Source: Hanleya hanleyi
Lineage: Eukaryota > Mollusca > Polyplacophora > Lepidopleurida > Hanleyidae
NCBI GenBank assembly: GCA_036873755.1
Contig: JAVTVY010047966.1
Span: 161,849 to 225,848, forward strand
Reading direction: 5' to 3'
DNA: 64,000 nucleotides
Shown piece by piece: positions 43,043 through 55,281 of this stretch (position 1 is the first letter of the stretch; every line of letters starts with the position of its first letter). The position numbers and the translations under genes were made by a program. Under the pieces are notes generated by a model. The model had not been told where the DNA came from. It did not search any database and saw only the letters and a program-made list of their open reading frames with translations.

Positions 43043-44024
43043 TTGAAAAACGCTTGCGAATTATTCGACACATGTGTTGGATCAATTTTAAATTATGAAT
43101 GTGAAGTGTGGGGTTTCCATCAAGCACTCACAGTTGAACGAGTACTTCGAAAATTCTGTAAACAATTATTAAGAGTGAACATGTCTACCGCAAATGCTGC
43201 TGTTTATTCAGAACTAGGTCGCCAGCCGTTACGTAACAACAGGCTAGTGCGGATAGTGAAATACTGGTTAAAGATTATGCAATCAGATAATTGTATTCTG
43301 GTGAATGTATATTCTAATATAAAGGTGCTATCTGAGAATGGTGTTAACAACTGGGTTGCATTAGTCAAGCAATTATTGTATAGTTATGGTTACGGAGAAG
43401 TATATCTATATCCACAATCTGTTATTTAAGTCCAGTATTTTGGCAGATTTTAAAACGAGGTCAAATGATATATTTTTAATGGCGTGCCCAATTACAGTCG
43501 CCAAGATTATTACTCTATAGATATATCAAAGAACATTATACTCATGAAGATTACTTATCAAAAATTACAAATATTTATCATCGTATAGCATTAACGAGAC
43601 TTAGAACATCATCTCATAAATTAAAAATGGAAACTGGACGTCATGGTAGTAGATTAGACAGAGAAAATAGAATGTGTGAAAGATGTGAAAACAATGAAAT
43701 TGAAGACGAATATCATTTCCTTTTAATATGCCCTTTTTACAAAGAATTGAGAGAATAATATGTAAATAAGTATTTCTGGAAAAAACCAAGTGTATATAAA
43801 GCTGTTATTTTATTATCGAGTAGAACTCAAGGTGTCCTCCGGAAATTAGGAAAATTTGTACACGAAGCTAATTTGTTAAGAGATACGGCATAGTATTGTA
43901 TTTGCTTGTCCTCACGACAAAGATATTATGTGCATACTGTTCCGCCAAACTGAATATGACTGTATGACGAGAGGCAGTTATGCCTAAGTCAATAAAGATG
44001 ATTGATTGATTGATTGATTGATTG
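43043..44024 (+). pseudogene. 3' end of a non-LTR retrotransposon (reverse transcriptase C-terminus and tail)
   Basis: The first frame (to 43429) has LFDTCVGSILNYECEVWGF and then ELGRQPL...RIVKYWLKIM, typical of the region after the catalytic domain in many LINE reverse transcriptases. After a frame break the next part has IALTRLRTSSHKLKMETGR and CERCENNEIEDEYHFLLICP, the usual C-terminal Cys motif, with an internal stop near 43757. A polyadenylation signal (AATAAA, 43991) and a GATT tetranucleotide tail (about 43999-44024) mark the 3' end. It is 5'-truncated, as most LINE copies are, and inactive. Confidence 0.85.
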
Positions 44025-44689
44025 ACTAATTAGGAATAGTAGTTTCTCCGGAAATGGAAATACACTGAATTTCCCAGGACTGGGATTCCTTTCACTGTTA
44101 GCAGAATTAGACTTATAGAGCCACAGATCTTACACATGAGTACAGGAGGATGACTCAGAAAATATCAGCGAAAAGCATTTTGTAAATTAATATTTCGGCA
44201 TATTATTATTCGTGTCATCGCCAGGAATAAAAATATGTTGAAGTATTGATTTACAAAAATGCGTTTCGCTAATATTTTCGGATTCACCCTCCTGCATTAT
44301 ACCAAATGTATCAGTGGATCCCACCGCTTTACACAATAGTCGTATTTTATTAGTGTGTGATATTTATAACTAAATTGATCACTAATATAGGCTCACCATT
44401 GCATATATATCAACAAAGTTATCACCGCAGCAGACTTTGTCAACAGTAATGCGAATCAGCCTCTAAATCACGGTTGATAAATGTCAACCTGTTAATAATT
44501 AGAGTGCAAATAGTTGAGTCCGTCTAGATTGCAATTTAATTGAGCAAAACCTAATGAGCTATTTGGAATTTGTATCGCTAGGGATCTTGGAGGCTTATAT
44601 TAATTTTTAAAAATGAAGCAAAAATATTCAATTATTATACATTTCGTCTATGTGGTCTTCTGATATATCCCATGTTATAGGCCGCACCC

Positions 44690-44860
44690 TAAGAACAAGG
44701 ACCATATGAATACTATTGACGGGAGGACGGAATTGTTTCGTGAGTCCTTCTTCCTCCAGTCAATTAGAGATTGGAACAACCATCCGGCCAACATTCAAAA
44801 TTCACTTTCTCTGAATTCATTCACAAACCAACTCCGCACAGCTGAAGGAATCGAAAGAAC
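44690..44860 (+). pseudogene. Short LINE reverse-transcriptase C-terminal fragment
   Basis: Codes NTIDGRTELFRESFFLQSIR followed by DWNNHPANI and SLNSFTNQL, the common 'FFPRTIRDWN.LP' ending of CR1/Jockey-type reverse transcriptases. No upstream domain remains. Confidence 0.7.
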
Positions 44861-45729
44861 CTATATTATTCTCGTACTCATATGGTCTTCGGGTTATTAA
44901 ACACAAAACGACCACATATACATCACCAGTTGTATAAGTACAATATTATAAGGTACAGAAATGGTCATATCTGTTAGTTTAGTCACCAGAATGTTAGAAA
45001 TTACTTTTTTACAATTGTCCAATATTTGGTGATCAACACAGTCCCGCTCATACAAATTGTAATTCTGGTGTACACACACTACTTCATATATTTGTATTTC
45101 TTGTCCGACCACATGTTAGACATTCTATTACGTGGCAATAAATGGTTCTCTTGGGAATAAAATATCGAACATTCGAAGCTGTTTTCGTATGCATGAACGC
45201 TACTGGGCGATTTAAGCGGGTATTGTGAATTCACATCCACCAATTGTCAGAATAACCTGTTACAATCATAGTCCCAGCAGACAAAGATCCAAACAATATA
45301 ATATTCATTCTAAATATTACTATATTACCAGGTGCTGATTAAGAAATTTCACACCATCATCGAATACGTCTACTTACTCTCAAACTGCAATCAATCTGAA
45401 TTATGTATTTAACACACTCAAAACGTTTCTCAAGGAAAGCAGTATTTCTCTTTTAACGACTCATAACGATACACCAAATGTGTACCGACTCCCAAGATGC
45501 ATAAACACCATACAAAGCTAGATTCATAGCTGGTTCTAGAAACTGCACAACGAAGCTTCTTCCTGCACTGTAGAGGAAGACCTATACTTTCTATACTAAA
45601 ATCCTTCTTCAGAATCTTTTTGGTCGTCTTAGTTCATTAATAGTATCGGTGTTCACGAAAACTGATCGCAGAACTATTAATGTCAGAAGCCACGAAACGT
45701 TCTTTAGCTCTACTACATACAGGAGATAT
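44861..45729. other. Spacer with no gene seen
   Basis: AT-rich; the small minus-strand frame at 44897-45112 has no recognisable motif. Confidence 0.4.
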
Positions 45730-46260
45730 AATTCATGGGATGTTGCTTGAATTTTTCAATACTATCTATTTGAATTTTGGCAATGCAATATATCAGCAGA
45801 ATATAGGTATTCTAATGGGTATACGCTTAAAACTAAAGCGTTGAAACTTACTCGTAAAGTGTTGAAATAACCCTTTAAGTGTGTCCACAGGGACTGCTCT
45901 TTAATAATGCACCCCTTTTGGCTGACCCATATATGTTCTCTTATGAATACAACTTTTTATGCAGACGCTTTCCAGAACCGATTATTTCAAAGCCCTTTCT
46001 TCTTATTCACCAAAAACTATATAGACGATCTTCTCGCTGTGGATAATCGCTGTACAAATGACACAGTGACGGATTTATATCCACCTAAACTGGATCTGAA
46101 AGAAACTAACGGCACATCATATTTAGGCATTTTCTCTATAAACCTGAAGCAGGCTTTCTCTCTCGTCGACATTACGACAAGAGAGATAATTATCATTTCG
46201 ACATCGTAAACTATCCCTTTCTGGAAAGTAATATTCTAGTGGGATGGCGTATACATTTCT
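45730..46260 (+). pseudogene. Degenerate reverse-transcriptase relic (invertebrate 'YIDD' type)
   Basis: Plus-strand pieces in different frames keep family order: FNTIYLNFGNAIYQQNIGI with MG, then ADP...YEYNFYADAFQ, FTKNYIDDLLAVD (catalytic YIDD), YPPKLDLKETN with SYLGI, and finally YDKRDNYHFDIVNYPFLESN. That last motif is typical of a reverse-transcriptase family common in cnidarian and mollusc genomes (possibly Penelope-like; I am not sure). At least three frame changes and missing segments make it inactive. Confidence 0.7.
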
Positions 46261-48246
46261 CGCCTAGTACACTTGCTAGATTCTGTGTAACACGTGACGT
46301 TTTAAATCTACGTCACAAAACAGTAGTATGTGTAGGCTATACCGCACGCTGATAGCAAAATACGAATGTAGCTTGCAAAATCTATTGCGTTACGTTTCGT
46401 GATTTATGTCTAATTCCGTTTGACCGGGGCTAGGAGCCGTATGAACCCAAGTACTTCAAGATCATCATGGTGTTCATATGAACAGGCGCAATCAAAGCGT
46501 GACTGAGATACATCATTCTCTAGATAACGACTTTACAACGAAAATCATGTGGATTAAGAATACTGATCAGCGATACGGATTTCATATTTTTGGAACATTA
46601 TGTCTTGCGGGCATCATTGAAAACTGTTGACCTCTTCTCTCTTGCAGAAAACTAGCCTATGTCTATGTAAAATATGATTTTTATTTAGTTTGGTGCCAAT
46701 GCTTTTATATGAATTAGATTTTTGGATCCCGGATGCGGAAATTCTTTAATGGATGACCACTGACTATTAAATGATGGACTAAACGCTTCTATTTCGAACG
46801 ATGACTGGATTTTCGATTTGATCCCTGTGTTTTCAACTCGTTCACCTATATTATCAGAACTGTTGGACATTTGTCCTTCCTTTTCCCTGTGGTTTGCCTA
46901 TAGGAATTGAACGTTATCCCCGGAAAGTGACATTTGGTTGGCGTTCACTTCCCAAATGGCAATGATAATATTGTGCATGATGCACATCCTTGTGTAGCTG
47001 TTGAGGAAATTGCAATATCCTAGAATGTAACATGTAACATGCTATTACATCTCGGAAACAGTCATCAAATTATGGGTCTGACTTGGGTGACTCTGATACA
47101 GGATGATCAAATAACAATTGGCCTGTCACCCAAATATGTATCATCTCCGTTCCATTAGATATTCGCACAAATATGATTCAGAACATGTGTTTGTCAAATA
47201 ATATACTACTGTGGGAATAGAATCGAGATATTGGCGCTAAATCCTTCACGAGTGGGCACATAGTGGTAGATACAGTACTCACAGGGGAATTATATGTTTG
47301 TTTCCTCTAGACCTTGGGGTAAATTATGGTTAATGGTTACAGTGGTTGGCCGATGATCAGCTGTGAGCAATTTCACTGTTTACTCATCGATCTGCTGTCC
47401 TCCCACGAACGATGCTGACCAGCCGATGACTCAGCAATAGGGGAAATCCAGCTACTGGAAATAACAGTAGTACTACGACTATAGAACTACTGTAAACGAG
47501 CTAGCGCACATGTACCGCTACGCCGTAGTATTCGGTTCTTGGCATAGTGTGTAAGGCGCGGCAAGCAGCCGTAAACACAGCCGCCTGAGTCAGTATACTT
47601 TCGCATCGGGGGAGTTCACAGATGGCAGCCGGTAATTCGATCGTACGCTTAAAAACGAGATATTTCGAAATTCTGCTAATGAATCAGTGCATAGAAGATG
47701 GATGGTAGCAGAGGTTGGTACGCACTGATAAACCGGCCAAGGTTACACGTTTGTATATGCATGCAGACCGAAGAGTATCCCCAAGGCCTGTCTTACTAGT
47801 GGCACATTCTTCCACAACCTCGACGGATACGATCCTAACTCGACTGAAGGAGAATTTATCCAAGATTTAACACGGAAGTCGTGGTTGATATGTCAGACGA
47901 TGTAAAAGCACAGCTGTGTAGTGTCGGTTTTTACTTCAGGCTAACCGGCGAGCGTTAATAGCCCAAACCGGCAAGACTTACAGCATACTAATCTAAACTT
48001 AACCCACTCCGAGGTTAAACATTCAATATCGGGAGAAGAGATGTACGGAGATGGAAAAATTGTACAGTCACCCAAGTTTGACTAACGATTCCAAACGATG
48101 CCAAAAGACAGATCAGAATAGATATATTACGAAAGTATGCCTTTATTTTCACTTTGAATCACTGGAATTGAACGGGACTGATTGTGAAGATTCCATATGG
48201 TTTTGAGCGAGTGATGCTGTGAACCACAAGAGGTTTGCCTCTCACC
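46261..48246. other. Spacer; probable 5' region of the CABIT gene at its right end
   Basis: No gene recognised. A short piece of the 41-kb repeat (TTCATATGAACAGGCGCAAT) lies at 46472. A more GC-rich stretch at about 47500-47650 could be a promoter or 5' UTR for the gene starting at 48247. Confidence 0.4.
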
Positions 48247-48593
48247 ATGGACCTACGTATAACATTAGACGTTGAACTGGACGAGAAATACACCATACCT
48301 CGCCCAGCCATATCATGGAGACCACAATCTTACAACTTGGCGGAAGTAATCAGGAATTTCGAACTGCCCCAAGTTGTTCAATGTGATGTGAAGCAGTGCC
48401 CGGTAGCCATCGAGAATGTTAACTTTGATATGACCCAGCCATTACTACTGTGCCTTAATCGAACAGTCCGTAAAATATGCGGCCGCAATTTGACTATCGA
48501 CAGGACCACCAAAACGCTCAATGAGGTCGGTGAACCGGTTCTTATTCCGGAAGATTATAAAGGTTTGTATGAAATATTGGTTACGGTTGACAT
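48247..48593 (+). CDS. First coding exon of a CABIT-domain (THEMIS/GAREM-type) protein
   Basis: The ATG at 48247 has an excellent Kozak context (CACCATGG). About 115 residues follow with the start of a CABIT domain: WRPQSYNLAEVIRNFELPQV, then PLLLCLNRTVRKICGRNL, and EVGEPVLIPEDYKGLYEIL. THEMIS and GAREM proteins use CABIT domains in receptor-tyrosine-kinase and antigen-receptor signalling through GRB2. The match is to the first half of the domain, so more exons must follow. Candidate donors are GTTTGT at about 48574 or GTTACG at about 48590, and the exon end is therefore uncertain. No later exon was recognised before the Polinton at 55282. Confidence 0.6.
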
Positions 48594-48599
48594 TTTTCA

Positions 48600-49330
48600 T
48601 TTCCTCTCATTGAATGATCTGTGTATATACTGTGATATCTTGTACTCACTCATAATGTAAGTGTCCTATTTTTGTACGATACCAACAGTAAGTAATACCA
48701 TGATTTTATTCAATGCCATGTCATGCTATACCCTGTCTGGTATATTCAATCATGGAGCCTACTAGTAGGCTCCATGATTGAATATATAGATATGAATAAT
48801 GATATAGCAAAATCATTACTCGGTAATTATAAAGTGCTTCAACAGCACTATACAGTGACTCTATATGGAAACAGCTGTTCAAACCACTGGCAATTCTATC
48901 GCCTATATACATCAACGTATTTATCTCTAACTATATAAAAACTATCAGAAAGACATATTTATACATTAATACACTTAGCACATAAACAAGTTAGTGTTTG
49001 AAACCAAACAGCTGTCGTATATTTGCCGAATAAATATATTAGTGATGCGATATAGCCTGAAAACAGAAAATTGACTGCCCTATACCATTTTTTCACTCTT
49101 CCGCTAGATTGTGCCCTTCGATATATTGTCTTTGTCAGTGTTTCCGTCCGTTCGTTCGTTTGGATAGATTATTTCCAAATTAAGACCACAGATGAATCTG
49201 TTAACTGGGCATGTGGGATGAGCATTATCGGTACCAAGGTATATTGTGCCTACACGAGTTGTTGAGCTCGGGATGATGGGGATGAGTGACCGTGACCTAT
49301 TTCTCAAGGTCAAATATATAATACACAGCC
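48600..49330. other. Intron or spacer
   Basis: AT-rich, no exon recognised; contains the 46-bp palindrome listed separately. Confidence 0.4.
48741..48786. repeat. 46-bp perfect palindrome
   Basis: TATATTCAATCATGGAGCCT followed by ACT, then its exact reverse complement with no loop. Confidence 0.95.
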
Positions 49331-49337
49331 AGAAAAA

Positions 49338-49582
49338 GGATGATGGCCCATTACCGTTTTATGGTGATGATGCCTGTTCATCACCCTTTAAAGGTGATGG
49401 AAACGGGTGATGGCCAATGTCGTCACCCTTTTAAGGCGATGGCCCAGGTCGTCACCCTTTTAGGGTGATAGCCATTACCCTTTTAGGGTGATGACCTGAA
49501 CATTTGCACTCATTGCTGATCACCATTTTAGGGTGATAGCCGTCACCCTTTTAAGGTGATAGCCATTACCCTTTTAAGGTGC
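49338..49582. repeat. Tandem hairpin array (TCACCCTTTTAGGGTGA)
   Basis: About nine copies of a 17-base stem-loop word, TCACCCTTTTAGGGTGA, with small variants (ATTACC, AAGGTGAT), separated by a short spacer (TAGCCA). Each copy can form its own hairpin. Confidence 0.85.
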
Positions 49583-49934
49583 GAAAGATGACCTTTTCGA
49601 CGTGACTATGACGTAAAGGAGGGAACCCACGCCCACACGGTTCAGTTTGAATCTGACCGAACAACTCTTTCAGTTTTGCACATGGACAAACTAATTTTCA
49701 CATGCACTGCCAATATAAACGGAAATCATTCTTTTAACGCTAGGTGTCAACAGATTTATTATGCAGAATTGTAAATTAATCGGAATGTTGATTGTCAAAA
49801 CAGTGATTTTACTATATATGATGTCACTTCCGCTGGTGTACTGCTCGGGCGGGAATCCTGTCCAAATATCTGAGCTGGTTGCTGGGGTATTATCATGCGC
49901 CAGTAAGATGGTTTAATTTATGGTAGTCGTAGCT

Positions 49935-50113
49935 CGGAAAAATGGTGGTGAATGTATAGGCTGAATATTTTTAATGTTTGAGCGGAAAAGTCAGGCTACC
50001 TGACGCGGTAGGTCATTCGTGCCGGCTAATATTAAGGAATATAGTTTTGTCAGAATGTGCTCACCCGATTTACTACATATTAAGTAAGGCTGTTTTTAGT
50101 GGTTTGTGACCTT
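49935..50113. repeat. Third copy (right part) of the GGTTTGTGACC repeat family
   Basis: Shares AAAATGGTGGTGAATGTATA, TTACTACATATTAAGTAAGG and the terminal GGTTTGTGACC with the 445-bp repeats, but is more diverged and lacks the left half. Confidence 0.8.
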
Positions 50114-50598
50114 AACCAAGATTCCCACAGCATAATGTTAAACTGGGTCATATTGTGCTACCATAATATCTCATTTCATGAGGATTCCATGGTTAGCTCT
50201 TTTACCTGTACGCCACATATCCTTAACATTATAACCTGGCGCACCTAGATGATTTTCCTCAACCCTGGTTTTCAACCGTACAGACCAAAATTACCTAATT
50301 TATACCACGTATGCATATCTAACCCAAAATACGATGGGTTCTTACATTACTCAGCTGTGTTTCTTCCATGCATTGAAAAATACAAATACAAATATCAGTT
50401 GAATATATGTGAGATAATAATAACACTCGAGTTGAACAAGATGTCACAGTTACATATATATAAGCATCACCGTGAAACATACAAATCAGTTACCTGGTAT
50501 CACATTTCAGAGAAATATCGCAGTAGTGCATAAAAAATAATCAAGAAATACATGTATATGACTAGGGCTGCACATGTAATTGTATTTATCAAGTTGTC

Positions 50599-51775
50599 AG
50601 CGGCCCATCAAATGTATCTCCGACCCATCAACTGTATCTCCGACTCATCTACTGTATCTCAGACCCATCAAATGTATCTCCGACCCATCAACTGTATCTC
50701 CGATCCATCAAATGTATCTCCGACCCATCAACTGTATCTCCGACCCATCAACTGTATCTCCGACCTATCCACTGTGTCTCAGACCCATCAAATGTATCTC
50801 CGACCCATCCACTGTATCTCCGACCCATCAATTGTATCTCCGACCCATCAACTGTATCTCCGACCCATCTACTGTATCTCCGACCCATCAAATGTATCTC
50901 CGACCCATCAACTGTATCTCCGACCCATCTACTGTATCTCAGACCCATCAACTGTATCTCAGACCCATCAACTGTATCTCAGACCCACCTACTGTATCTC
51001 AGACCCATCAACTGTATCTCCGACCCATCTACTGTATCTCAGACCCATCAAATGTATCTCGGATCCATCAATTGTATCTCCGACCCATCAACTGTATCTC
51101 CGACCCATCTACTGTATCTCAGACCCATCAAATGTATCTCCGACCCCTCAACTGTATCTCCGACTTATCAACTGAATCTCCGACACATCAACTGTATCTC
51201 CGAACCATCAATTGTATTTCCGACCCATCAACTGTATCTCCGACCCATCTACTGTATCTCCGACCCATCAAATGTATCTCCGACCCATCAACTGTATCTC
51301 CGACCCATCTACTGTATCTCAGACCCATCAACTGTATCTCAGACCCATCAACTGTATCTCAGACCCACCTACTGTATCTCCGACCCATCAACTGTATCTC
51401 CGACCCATCTACTGTATCTCAGACCCATCAAATGTATCTCGGATCCATCAATTGTATCTCCGACCCATCAACTGTATCTCCGACCCATCTACTGTATCTC
51501 AGACCCATCAAATGTATCTCCGACCCCTCAACTGTATCTCCGACTTATCAACTGAATCTCCGACACATCAACTGTATCTCCGAACCATCAATTGTATTTC
51601 CGACCCATCAACTGTATCTCCGACCCATCTACTGTATCTCAGACCCATCAAATGTGTCTCCGACCCATCAACTGTATCTCCGACTTATCAACTTTCTCTC
51701 CGACACATCAACTGTATCTCCGAAACATCAATTGTATCTCCGACACATCAACTGTATCTCCGATCCATTATTTCG
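50599..51775. repeat. 20-bp satellite with 380-bp higher-order unit
   Basis: About 59 copies of CGACCCATCAACTGTATCTC with ordered variants. The block at about 51061-51240 returns at 51441-51620, an offset of exactly 380 bases (19 units). Reading frames across it are artefacts. Confidence 0.95.
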
Positions 51776-51789
51776 TTTCGTTTATCTCT

Positions 51790-52580
51790 AGAAAACAAAA
51801 ACGTCTTAATGTAAACGCTTTTATAACGCCTACCGGTTCATGTCACGTAGGGCCATGTAAATTGGGTTATAACAGAGTTTACATAAGATCTTGATAAAAT
51901 TCTTTCGCATTTAATCAATTCTAAACAGGAACTCATGTAACCAAATGATCTTCTTGAACTACATACAATCTTGATATAAATTCTTCCGCGTCTAAATCTT
52001 TCTGATAGGCTAGACCTACACTATTTGTAATTTAGCAACATTTTACTGGATACATGGGTAACGTTGCCCATCGATTTAAATTCATCGGTATACAATCTCT
52101 TGGCAGTGTTATTTTCTGGGAATCGAGTTATATAGAGTTTTGAATCTCGGGTGCTTCTGTTTGTATACGTCTAATTCTCCTTATTCCAGTCCTAATGCCG
52201 TATAAACATCGTGTTATACCCATATGTATGGTGTTCATATGAACAATCACAGAAGAAGTGTGACCGAATGTACTCTGAAAGTAATCGATTTTGGGAATAT
52301 ATCGGGGAAACGAATATAGGGGACTGAAGTAATGATATGTGTATATCGGTTCGCTTAACTCGAGGGCTATTGGACCGTTTCCATAGTGTTCAGTTATACA
52401 GTGTTCAAGTAAACAATATCAAAGATTGTCTGACATATATTACACTCTAGAAAACGACCTGGAATTTCGCTTGGATTAAAGAAGACTTGTCAGAACATCA
52501 TGATGCCATTGTCGTCATTGAAAACTACTCACCGCTTTTCTTTCACAAGAAACCTAATTTGTTATTTTACTTCCATGTTA
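51790..52580. other. Spacer with no gene seen
   Basis: Carries a diverged piece of the 41-kb repeat family near 52219-52265 (GGTGTTCATATGAACAATCA). Small frames only. Confidence 0.4.
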
Positions 52581-52599
52581 TTGTACTACCTATCGAACG

Positions 52600-52805
52600 T
52601 CAAAGGCTTCTGATTATAGCCCCGTGGGGCTTCCGGGGATGGACCTGGGATAATGTCGTTGTGCATACCGCAGGTCGCGGTAAGAATAGGCTTCAGCTCC
52701 TCAGACAGCTTGTCGTGAGAGGCGACTAACTAAGGCACCCATGGGGTTCCCGGTGTGAAAAGGAATAGGACCCCCTGCACCCGTGTGGTTCCCGGGTGTG
52801 AAAAG
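52600..52805. repeat. SINE-like dispersed repeat with internal duplication
   Basis: Contains CCGCAGGTCGCGGTAAGAAT and CTTGTCGTGAGAGGCGACTA, a core I have seen in dispersed repeats of molluscs and other invertebrates. A GGGTGTGAAAAGGAATA motif is duplicated at its end (52753 and 52793). Confidence 0.5.
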
Positions 52806-52943
52806 GAATATAGTCGGGGCTGTTAGGGCATAAAAGGGACTGTTTGGTTCAGATTCTTCCAAAAGCACCAAATTTGGCCCATATGTCGCCCATACCATAC
52901 CTTTTCGATTTTTGACGGGCGCCAAGGTAGTCGCCCCCTGGGG

Positions 52944-55278
52944 CCGCCATATTGGCGAAATTCATTATGGCCGCTACCCGGGTTAGAGGTCAGTCAATAA
53001 AATGGCTAGAATCATGAATAATACAACTTTTTAGTGGTTATCGGAGTCGGGAAATCTGATTCTGATCTTATTTCAACGATTTGAGGTCAAGGTCGCCCTG
53101 AAGGTCATTTTTGGGTCAAATTCGTCATTTTTAGTGGTTTTTAGTCGAGATATACAAACTAACTCATTTTATCGATTTTCGGGGTTGAGTAACCCGAATC
53201 TGGCCATATTTTGACAATTTGAGGCAATATTGCATGTGAGGTTCATGACAGATGTCCCCCGAAACAGGGGTCAACCGGAGGTCAATTATAGGAAACCTCA
53301 AAAGGGCTAGAATCACAAATAATACCATAGGGCTTTGCGGCATCGGAGAATTAGACTCTGACCTTATTTTGACGATTTGAGGTCATGGTCACCTCATTTG
53401 AGAATTGTCAAAGATCAACAGTTGCTACTAAAAACAATCGAAAGAAGATTATTCAGGAACAAATGTTACAAAAATACTTCGGAGATGACATCTGCTGACA
53501 AAATGCTATAACCATGCCGCTACGTGCATTTAAATGTTCAAAATACAAAACAAAGACCGCTTAAGCAACAGTATACCAATGATTACTTTTACTACCTATG
53601 CATCCTGGCTTGCGCTCTATGATGCCAGCAATAAATAATACTTGTCATCATCGCCCAAGTTATTAACGCACCCGCCTTCGCATTTGCAGAGGGTCATGTA
53701 TCGGACATCGGCACAGTTGCATTTGCACCTTCCCGTGCATGCCTTGAGTCAGCCTCAGTGCATGAGAATGGCATATGCCATAGAAGTGTCGCTGAGAGTG
53801 GTCCATAGCGGTTGCCATGTACTGGTGCAATCTTTGTGCCAGCTCCACTCACTGAAGTCAGGGATTCCCTGCTGGAGTGAAGCGACTCCAGTAGAAACTC
53901 GCTTGCAGCAGCGCTCGCTTCACATGCTGCAAAAGCGCGGCTTGGGAGGTGGGATGTTTTCCAGCGATCTGGTTGCAGTGGTGAAGAGGTGATGCTTGGC
54001 CTCATTGACACCGGCTGCATCACATCCCTTGCTGTACATGAGCACGATGAAGCACCCCGTTAAGCTATGAAAGAGAGGTAGTGCCACGGACTTTGACGGA
54101 CCAAGATCGGAACAGATGGTTTGGACTGGAATGCCACAATACTTTTTCCTGAACCCCTAAAATCCCGAAGTATGAATGGATCAGCGGCTTTTAAAAGATG
54201 TTAACAAAAAGGAGCCGTTCTCATTCATCAGCACACAGATGTCCAAGACTGACATGAGCGGAAAGCTCCTTCTGTGTACCCGTTTTGAGTCCGTGTTCTT
54301 CAACAGGCGTTATGACCTCACAATACTTCAACCATGCAACCATTCCGAGGCGGACACTAGGGTCCTCCTGCATCTAGCACATGCCACGGAGAAGGGTCAT
54401 ACAACAGCCTATGTTCGCACGATGGACAGCGATGTCCGGTCTTTGAAGACCCTCTGTCTATCGGAACTCTTGGTGGACTTCGGTACTGGAAAGAAATATT
54501 GTGACATTCAGTCCATACTGTTTGTTCCGATCTCGGTCCGTCAAATCCTTGGCACTACCCCTCTTCCACAGCCTTACTGGGTGCGACCCGACTTCACAGT
54601 TCCTTGATAGCGCAAGCCAGAAGGTATAGATACCAATAATCATTGGTATATTGTTGCTAAGGCGGCCTTTGTATTGTATTTCGAACATTTAAATACACAT
54701 AGCGGCGTAGCGGCATAGTAATAACATTTCGTCAGCAGATGTCATCTCCAGAGTATTGTAATATAATTTGTTCCTGAATACTCTTCGTTCGATTGTTCTT
54801 AGTGGTAACTGTTGATCTTTGACCTTTGATCCCAAAATGGGTTGACCTCAAATCTTCAAAATAGGATCAGAATCGGAGAATGCCACAAACCTCTATGGTA
54901 TTATTTGTGGTTCTTTTGGTGTTATACCTACAATTGACCTCTGGTTCGGATGACCTCTATCGCGACTCTCAAATGAAATATTGCCCCGAATCGCTAAAAT
55001 AAGGCCAGATTCGGGTTACTCAAACCTGGAAACCAATAGAATGAGGCAGTTCATATATCTTGCCCCAAAACCACTGATAATGCCGAATTTGTCCTCAAAA
55101 TGCCCTTTAGGGTGACCTTAAAGGTTACCTTGACCTAAAATCGTTGAAATAAGATCACAATCAGATTCTCCGACCCCAAAAACCACTAAAAAGTGTTATT
55201 ATTCACATTTCTAGCCCTTTTAGTTATTCAACTATAACCAGGATGGCGACCATATTGAATTTCGCCGAATATGGCGGC
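52944..55278. mobile_element. 2.3-kb element with ~640-bp terminal inverted repeats
   Basis: Left end CCGCCATATTGGCGAAATTC pairs with the right end (reverse complement) GCCGCCATATTCGGCGAAAT. Similarity continues inward for about 640 bases on each side (to about 53590 and from about 54640), with many GGTCA/TGACC words. The 1-kb centre holds a protein relic. The right end stops 3 bases from the proposed Polinton terminus. Confidence 0.8.
54176..54607 (+). pseudogene. Transposon-associated protein fragment with EADTR motif
   Basis: About 143 codons including NKKEPFSFISTQM, then CNHSEADTRVLLHLAHATEK and YVRTMDSDV...LLVDFGTGKKY. The trio 'EADTR...VRT.D.DV...FGTGK' is shared by a family of long proteins common in transposon-rich invertebrate genomes. 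I do not know its function. The fragment lies in the centre of the TIR element and ends soon after FGTGK, where full-length members continue, so it is truncated. Confidence 0.6.
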
Positions 55279-55281
55279 AGT

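Noticed and set aside
49338..51775. CRISPR array
   Set aside because: Direct repeats without unique spacers, no cas genes, eukaryotic setting.
50552..51894. 403-codon and related frames
   Set aside because: 20-bp satellite read in all three frames; no start context, no conserved domain.
53642..54023. Overlapping frames on both strands in the centre of the long-TIR element
   Set aside because: Neither strand shows family motifs; only the later EADTR-containing frame is recognisable.
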